Shown one piece after another: positions 58,085-64,000 of a stretch of DNA of 64,000 bases (position 1 is its first letter; every line of letters starts with the position of its first letter). The notes below the pieces were generated by a model. It was given only the letters and a program-made list of their open reading frames with translations. It made no database searches and was not told where the DNA came from. The translations under genes were made by a program, and so were the position numbers. Origin of the DNA: Calliopum simillimum. Its lineage: Eukaryota; Arthropoda; Insecta; Diptera; Lauxaniidae. The stretch spans positions 96,300,897 to 96,364,896 of the forward strand of contig OX638370.1 in assembly GCA_951812925.1 (NCBI GenBank). Reading direction: 5' to 3'.

Positions 58085-58690
58085 CAGTTGTTTTACTAAG
58101 ATAGAAAAATTGTTGCTAAGGTAGAAAATGTTGCTAAGGTAGAAAAATATTGCTAAGGTAGAAAAACGTTGCTAAGGCAGAAAAACATAGCTAAGATCGA
58201 GAAAAGTGTAGCTAAGGTAGAAAAATGTTGCTAAGGTCAAAAAATAATGCTTGGGTAGAAAAATGTTGCTAAGGTAGAAAAACGTTGCTTAGATCGAAAA
58301 ATACGGCTAAGGTTGAAAAATTTGGCTAAGGTATAATATTGCTTGGGGAAAAAATGTTGCTTAGGAGAAAAATGTTGCTAAGGTAGAAATATGTTGTTAA
58401 GGTAGAAAAATGTTCCAAAGGTAGCAAAATGTTGCTAAAGTAGAAAAATGTTGCTTGAGGAGAAAAATGTTGTTAAGGTAGAAAAATATTGCTAAGGTAG
58501 AAAAATGTTGGTAAGGTAGAAAAATGCTGTTACGGTAGAAAAATGTTGCTAAGGTAGAAAAATGTTGCTTGAGGAGAAAAATGTTCCAAAGGTAGAAAAA
58601 TGTTGTTAAGGTAGAAAAAGTTCCTAAGGTAGAAAAATATTGATAAGGTAGAAAAATGTTGCTAAGGTTGAATTGTTGTTAAAGTAGAAA
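58085..58690. repeat. 19-bp tandem array, first block
   Basis: About 30 units of TTGCTAAGGTAGAAAAATG with substitutions and some length variants. It ends with 'agctactgaaaagtattttt' + 'caccataaaa', a flank shared with the array at 60300-60765. Confidence 0.85.
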
Positions 58691-58699
58691 AATGATGAA

Positions 58700-60299
58700 A
58701 AAAATCAGAGCTACTGAAAAGTATTTTTCACCATAAAAAAAAATGTTGCCACAGTTAATATTAAAAAAAAGTTAAATTTTTTCTCTGTACAAAATATGTA
58801 TCTGAAGTTGAAACATTTTTCAAAAGTGTTAAAAGTGTTAAGAAATTGCGTAGAAAGTTAAAAAAGACAACAATGTTAAAAATATCAAAAATAATACAGA
58901 AAAAAGAGTTTAATGAATAACATGGCGTATGAGCAACATTAATTAAAACCAAATTAAGGCAAGCGCACGCACAGACACATTCAACACATACACACAAACA
59001 CAGATAGATTTTTGCGCTTAATCGCAACCACGTGTCATCATAAAACAGTAGAAAGCAGCACCACACAGGTTGACGACAGCGGAAGAGAAGACACAGCAGC
59101 GGCAGAAATAAAGTTAAAAAAAGCAAAAATACCAAAAACATTCCATTAGACAAAGTAGTAGCAAAAAAGTGCAGAAAAAGACACAAAAAATAAATAAATT
59201 TATTTACCAAAAAAATAAATAAAAGTTAAAATTTAATACAAACAAAAAGATGAATAAAGTGGAAACAAATAAAAGGAAAAACGTAATAAAGCATAAAAGT
59301 AAACATGATGATGAAGCAGAACAACAACAAAAAGTAAACAATGGAATTAATAAAAAAGAAAAAAAAATATTCAATAAAGCAATGTGTAGAAAAAAAATAA
59401 AAAAAAAAAATAACTCAAGAGCGCTTAAGCAAATAAATAAAAAAAGCACAACAACAAGAAAACTTGCCAATTGTATGTCCGCTGTTGCTGTTGCTGTTTC
59501 TGCTGTCTACACAGAGTCTAAAAATCTGTGTTTTCAAATTTTGATTAGTCACGTTATTTTATTCAATTTACAATAAATTAGCAGTTTGCTCAAAAAGAAC
59601 TTATCCAAAGAGCGAGATAGAGAGAGAGTGAGAGAGATTACAATTGATCGTGACTTCAAATGCCAACACCAACAACAAAAATGCAACAAGTGATGTCACT
59701 TGTTTGTTTTTTTCCTTCTTCTTCTTCGTCTTAAAGTGAAGTTGCTTTGCTTGCGGCGAATTAACCACCACATTATGAATTGTAACGTAAAAAGGTGACA
59801 TCATCCCTTGTCGTTTGTTGTTTTGCATTTGACAGCTCGTAGTACTCGCACGTTGACAGCTGATAGCGTTGAGAGCTTAAGCCAATAACTCTTTGTCATT
59901 TAGCGATCGCTTAGATAAAATGTTAAATTTCAATGAGAAATTTATAACACACAATGTGAATGAAAGAATTGAAAAGAGAAAGCATTTATTTGTATTGTTT
60001 CCGGTTGGTTATACGCAATGGAATAACGGTTGTCAAAATCACAATAATTACTTCTGCATGAAAAAAATATACTAAGTACGTATTACTTTATTACTAATAA
60101 ATTTGAACAGAATTTCAAGTCAAAATAGTGACAACCTTACCTTACTAAAAATTCTAGTCAATTCCTTATTTTCGAAGGAGTCAATTCCTAATTTTAGAAG
60201 GGCCTTACAGTGTAGTATTTTTTTTTGAAAAAGTTGGAGTGATATTTACCTTAGTTCAAACAACGAAAAACAAAACAAACAAAAAAAATACCATACAAG
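58700..60299. other. Non-coding, AT-rich spacer between the two 19-bp arrays
   Basis: CA runs (58970-59000), A-rich low complexity (59100-59460), a CTG/TTG run (59480-59500) and a GA run (59615-59635). Frames of 88-149 codons on either strand follow the low complexity and are not supported as genes. Confidence 0.5.
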
Positions 60300-60765
60300 A
60301 TCGAAAAATTTTTGCTAAGGTAGAAAAACGTTGCTAAGTCAAAAAATGTTGCTTAGGGAGCAAAATGTTGCAAACGTAGAAAAATGTTGATAATGTATAA
60401 AAATGTTGTTTAGGTAGAAAAACGTTGCTAAGATCAAAAAATACGGCTAAGGTAGAAAAATGTTGCTAAGGTAGAAAAATGTTGCTTAGGGCAAAAATGT
60501 TGCTAAGGTAGAAAAATGTTGTTAAGGTAGAAAAATGTTGTTTAGGCAGAAAATGTTGATAAGGTAGAAAAATGTCGTCAAGGTAGAAAAATGTTGATAA
60601 GGTAGAAAAATGTTGCTTAGATAGAAAAATGTTGATAAGGTAGAAAAATGTTTAGGCAGAAAATGTTGATAAGGTAGAAAAATGTCGTCAAGGTAGAAAA
60701 ATGTTGCTAAGGTAGAAAAATGTTGCTTAGATAGAAAAATGTTGATAAGGTAGAATATTATTGGA
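60300..60765. repeat. 19-bp tandem array, second block
   Basis: Same unit and orientation as 58085-58690 (TTGCTAAGGTAGAAAAATG), about 24 units. It contains an internal duplication of 'tttaggcagaaaatgttgat' (60541 and 60651). The right flank ('agctattgaaaagtattttt') is shared with the first block. Confidence 0.85.
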
Positions 60766-60840
60766 AAATATTGAAAAATGATAAGAGCTATTGAAAAGTA
60801 TTTTTCACCATAAAAAAGTTCAAAAAAAAAAAAAAACGAA

Positions 60841-60930
60841 CTGACCACACTAGGATTCGAACCGTGGTCCGTCCGTGTGACATGTAGAAACATAGCCTCT
60901 GCAGCAATGCCCCATATAATGAAGAGGTAT
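60841..60930 (-). repeat. tRNA-derived SINE-like fragment
   Basis: On the minus strand, 'GCAGAGGCTATGTTTCTACA' precedes 'CACGGTTCGAATCCTAG', a good pol III B box. A 14-base T run follows on that strand. It does not fold as a complete tRNA. It aligns around both boxes with the fragment at 21145-21225. Confidence 0.5.
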
Positions 60931-61440
60931 AAAATTTTTGTATTAACCAAATGTCTGTCCAAACATAAATATTTTAACTATAATTTTAAAGTTAAAATGG
61001 TTATATTCATATTTTGATATTAACCTTACCGTAAAGTTCAAATTATTATAAAATCAAAATGGTTGTATAGAGTAAGGTAATTTATGTTAGAAATTAAGTG
61101 TTAATTGCTTCAATTTCTTGAATATTCGAGTGGAGTAAAAATTATGACACTCGTTTTTCTCCGTGAGTGTGTTAGTGAAAAAAATAAAATAATTTTTATT
61201 AGAATTATAAATTAAAAATGTTTACACATTTTTAGGCTGAAAGTATAATTTACTGTACATATAGTAAAATGTAGGCAATTTCGAGTAAGTATTTCTTTAT
61301 TATTTCACTATATATTATTTGTAAATATTACTTAATGAAACCATCAAATTGTTCATACGTTAGTTAATTTATGTGTGAAATTTAGTGTTAAAAATGTGGA
61401 GTAAAAATTATGAAACGGATTTTTCACCGTATGTTTGTTT
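60931..61440. repeat. Dispersed repeat, paralogue of 12097-12375 (two partial units)
   Basis: 'ccaaatgtctgtccaaacat' and 'gagtggagtaaaaattatga' match the 12.1-kb repeat. A second partial unit follows from 61185 ('ttattagaattataaattaa', 'gtggagtaaaaattatgaaa'). Non-coding. Confidence 0.55.
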
Positions 61441-61599
61441 TTTGCATTGTGTTGCATTTTATTGTTGAACAAATTCATAGCACAATTTAAGGATATCTTT
61501 TATTAAAATCACAGAAATACCTTTCTTTTTATTTTGTTAATGAAACGTTAATTTACTCTCATTTGCATTTCTTTATTTTAGCACTTCCTAGCGTAAAAG

Positions 61600-62170
61600 A
61601 CTGACACACATCGTATTTCCCTGAAATTTTATCTGTGGTTCAAAGTAAGTTTTCTGCTATTGGGCAAAAAGCACTATTTTTAATATTTTTTTAGTACTCA
61701 GATCAATAAAAATGCTCTACGGGATACTTTTAAGATCTTCTGAAAACTTCTTCGTAGAAAGAAGACAAAACTACCTTTTATATTTTATATGAATCCAAAA
61801 CTAATGGTATCTATAACGGCTTAGGGGTTAGGATTTTTTCAAGATTCCAAAATAAACATTATTTTTAGTTTCTCATACAAAGTTCTGCACTGTTAAAGAT
61901 AAATCTTTGTTTTGGTTTAATATGCAATATAGTTTTGTCATCTTTCCATCAAAATATTTCGTTAGATCTTAAAAGGATATGGAGCGTTTTTAGTACGAAA
62001 AAAGTATTAAAAATATATAAAGCTAGTACTTTTTCTCAAATAGCATAAAACTTTATATGTTCTTATAGCGTGGTTCACTACCCGTCCGAAATAGGTCAGA
62101 ACTTGAAATCGGTTCAGATATTTCTAAAATAAGTCATGAAGCGTTCTTAAAATTTAAGTACCAAATACTA
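61600..62170. repeat. Inverted-repeat relative of the 43-kb tandem repeat
   Basis: The first half ('caaagtaagttttctgctat', 'tttttagtactcagatc') is in the orientation of 43170-44180. The second half ('agtactttttctcaaatag', 'gaaataggtcagaacttgaaa') is inverted. This arrangement is foldback-like, but the ends are not defined. Confidence 0.5.
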
Positions 62171-64000
62171 AAGATAGTAATATTGTATTTAAAAAAAAAA
62201 AAACAAAATCCTTGCTATTTATCTATAGACTGATTGATAACTTTTCCAAAATGGAGGGGTCTTTTTACCATCACTCCCTCCAACCTTAAAGAAATCTCCA
62301 AAAATCTATCAAAACTAATTTGTACCGCGAGGTACCGCTAAGATTTTTTTTTTTTTTTTTTTCAAAAAGATTCAAACCTTTTCTAACATGTATAGCCGAA
62401 CTTTTCTGAGGAGAATATAGGAAAATTTAACTTATATTGCTTGCCATGTGTCAATATGTGTTGCTCGCCCGAAATGATAAAATTTGTATATTATTATGCA
62501 GCTTATACTCCATGATAAAGGAATCTAAGACCCATTTTTATGTAAATAAATTTACCTTTGCACAATGAATAATATCTTTAAGAAATACTTCCTAATGGTC
62601 AAAGTGTATTAGGAAGAACGAAACAATTACCACGGAGAATGAAGTAAAATCGTTACCATTTTCACACTAGCTCCATTAAGACGATTTAGCTAGTTTAGTC
62701 CTAAATGAACTAGATAAAAAACGGAAGAAATCATCAGCATGCAATACTATTTTAGCCAAAGCAACTATGCACTTAAAAGATTTCCCGATGGAAACTGTGA
62801 AAGACCTGCTTTTTTTTGACATATGTATGATATATGTCAAAATACAAACTAAACAAATAAAAGCAATGTAACTTCAAATCGAGTTAACATCCTAAGTACC
62901 AGTGTTTTCGGGTATAAGCAACATCTATCACGATCTCGACGAATGGGGATAGTCTAATCCATAGCTGCCCGTCTAGAGTAAAATTATAAAAATTTGGCAC
63001 TCGCATAAAAAGTCGTGGCCCCCATGTAAAATTAATAAAAAAGAAAACATAAATTTTTTAAAATTATTGAAAACAACAACCAGCAAAGATTTTTAAATTA
63101 ACAGTTACTTGTGCGAGTGTTTTTTTTTTCGCAAATCTAAAAATCCTGAAAGTTCATAAAATGATCAAATTTGTTGTTGCCATTGTGTGTTGTTGTTTTT
63201 TTTTCTTTTCGATAGGAACCCTTGCGTTTTGTTGCAACAACAAAACATACAGTCCTGTGTGGACGAAAAAACAACAACAAAACACAGTCTTGTGCGGTCG
63301 CAAAAAACAACAACAAAATTTACGCATTTGTTGTTGCTGGTGGTCGATCGCAATTCTTCAAAATTTCGCATATACCGTTACTTGCGTGTGCGATTTTCAT
63401 TTTCAAAAATTAAATTTTGCTGTGGCACGTGAGATCAAGTGATTTTCAAATAATGGCACTTTGCGATGGCACGCGTGGGCGGCTATGGTCTAATCCATGG
63501 ACTACCAAGTAAAATCTACTACCAGTTTAGATCCATTTAAATACTTTAGAACTATTGAGCAAAAAAGCCGTTTACCGGATAATGGGAACAGTTTATCTAA
63601 TGATTTCAACATGATAAAAGGTGATTTACTAAGGTTAAGGAACTTTATTTAGAAACATTACATCGCTTTCATTTTCGTTGTAAACGAACGGTTTAGGGTA
63701 TTAAAGTTTTAAGGAGACCACGGATAATACACAAAAAAGTTTTTTGAAGTGAAACTCTTTTGACTGCACTGAGGGTCAAATTTCAAAGTCACGTCACATT
63801 TCGTTACATAGATATGTGTGTTTGCGAGAGAGGGATGCAATAACTCTTTCTATGTACTTTTTCTGTTCTGTATGTAAGTATAAGCAAGCCGTGCGTGCAC
63901 ATTTGTGCATATGTATATGAAAAGGATTGTTTGTTTGTCTTTTAAACAAATTTGTTGAACTTTAACAAAAGTTCAGGCAGTTTCAAATTTATTTTTATTT
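62171..64000. other. Non-coding stretch with TTG/CAA microsatellites
   Basis: (TTG)n and (CAA)n runs occupy 63165-63335, giving glutamine- or cysteine/valine-rich frames that are not genes. A T run lies at 62345-62362. I see no gene or element ends to the end of the window. Confidence 0.45.

Noticed and set aside
59204..59576. 88-149-codon frames rich in Lys/Asn (plus) or Phe/Leu (minus)
   Set aside because: They overlie A-rich low-complexity DNA and lack any domain or conserved pattern.
58085..60765. Possible CRISPR-like repeats
   Set aside because: The 19-bp units are head-to-tail with no unique spacers, and the DNA is from an animal.
60841..60930. A functional tRNA gene on the minus strand
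   Set aside because: A good B box is present, but no acceptor-stem pairing or anticodon arm can be drawn; a SINE-like fragment is more likely.
60522..60962. 146-residue minus-strand frame with FYLINIFLPYQHF repeats
   Set aside because: A translation of the 19-bp array plus the SINE-like flank.
63161..63442. Cys/Gln-rich frames in four registers
   Set aside because: All derive from interleaved TTG and CAA microsatellites.

Overview
The window looks like AT-rich nuclear DNA from a higher fly (Diptera, Schizophora). The evidence is pervasive CAA/TTG trinucleotide runs, a Helitron-type element whose core resembles Drosophila INE-1/DINE-1 as I remember it, a DD37D (maT-type) Tc1/mariner element, and one intron-less SHIPPO-repeat sperm protein gene of the kind flies carry. 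I cannot name genus or species. No prokaryotic genes, CRISPR arrays, rRNA genes or intact tRNA genes are visible.

There is very little coding sequence. The one convincing gene is a 293-codon minus-strand ODF3/CIMAP-like (SHIPPO, PGPG-repeat) gene at 49562-50443. The other recognisable protein is a broken maT transposase (33945-34934, minus), inside a complete element with terminal inverted repeats and TA target duplications (33822-35227). Almost all other open frames are shadows of simple repeats or transposons.

Most of the window is transposon-derived. (1) There are six copies of one Helitron/INE-1-like family, at 4410-5290, 15481-16070, 24603-25849, 26345-27007, 38183-39147 and 52152-52944. 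They have a 5' palindrome, up to four ~142-bp internal tandem repeats, and a 3' hairpin just before CTAG. (2) There are many long inverted-repeat (foldback) elements: 174-1627, 7662-8563, 20142-20576, 20839-21117, 24924-25347, 30510-31680, 37041-37283, 39190-39483, 44816-45946 (second partial copy at 53145-53510), 47785-48443, 53944-55442, 57799-57930 and 61600-62170. Three of these (24924, 47785, 53944) have exact 9-bp target-site duplications. The first two share a terminal architecture built from a repeated 12-bp word, GAMATAAYSCCC, and are the most interesting objects here. (3) TTAA-flanked, piggyBac-like MITEs lie at 378-993 and possibly 14442-14720. (4) Two tRNA-derived SINE-like fragments lie at 21145-21225 and 60841-60930. 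(5) Simple or tandem arrays are (CCAAA)n passing into (CTAAA)n at 37374-38030, (AGAAGT)n at 40835-41255 with a degenerate tail to 41755, a 39-bp array at 18340-18955, two 19-bp arrays at 58085-58690 and 60300-60765, and the 'GGACAAAC' array at 47400-49270.

Insertions are nested and can be ordered. Around 24.4-26.1 kb, a dispersed repeat (relative at 12440-12830) was split by a Helitron-like copy, which was then split by a 9-bp-TSD foldback element. The 47.4-49.3 kb array, which ends about 300 bp beyond the 3' end of the ODF3-like gene, was split by the related foldback element. A (CAG/GAT)n-bearing, relatively GC-rich stretch at 23050-24020 is the only region resembling a promoter or 5' exon, and that is speculative. 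The window may be intergenic or lie inside a giant intron; nothing here decides which.
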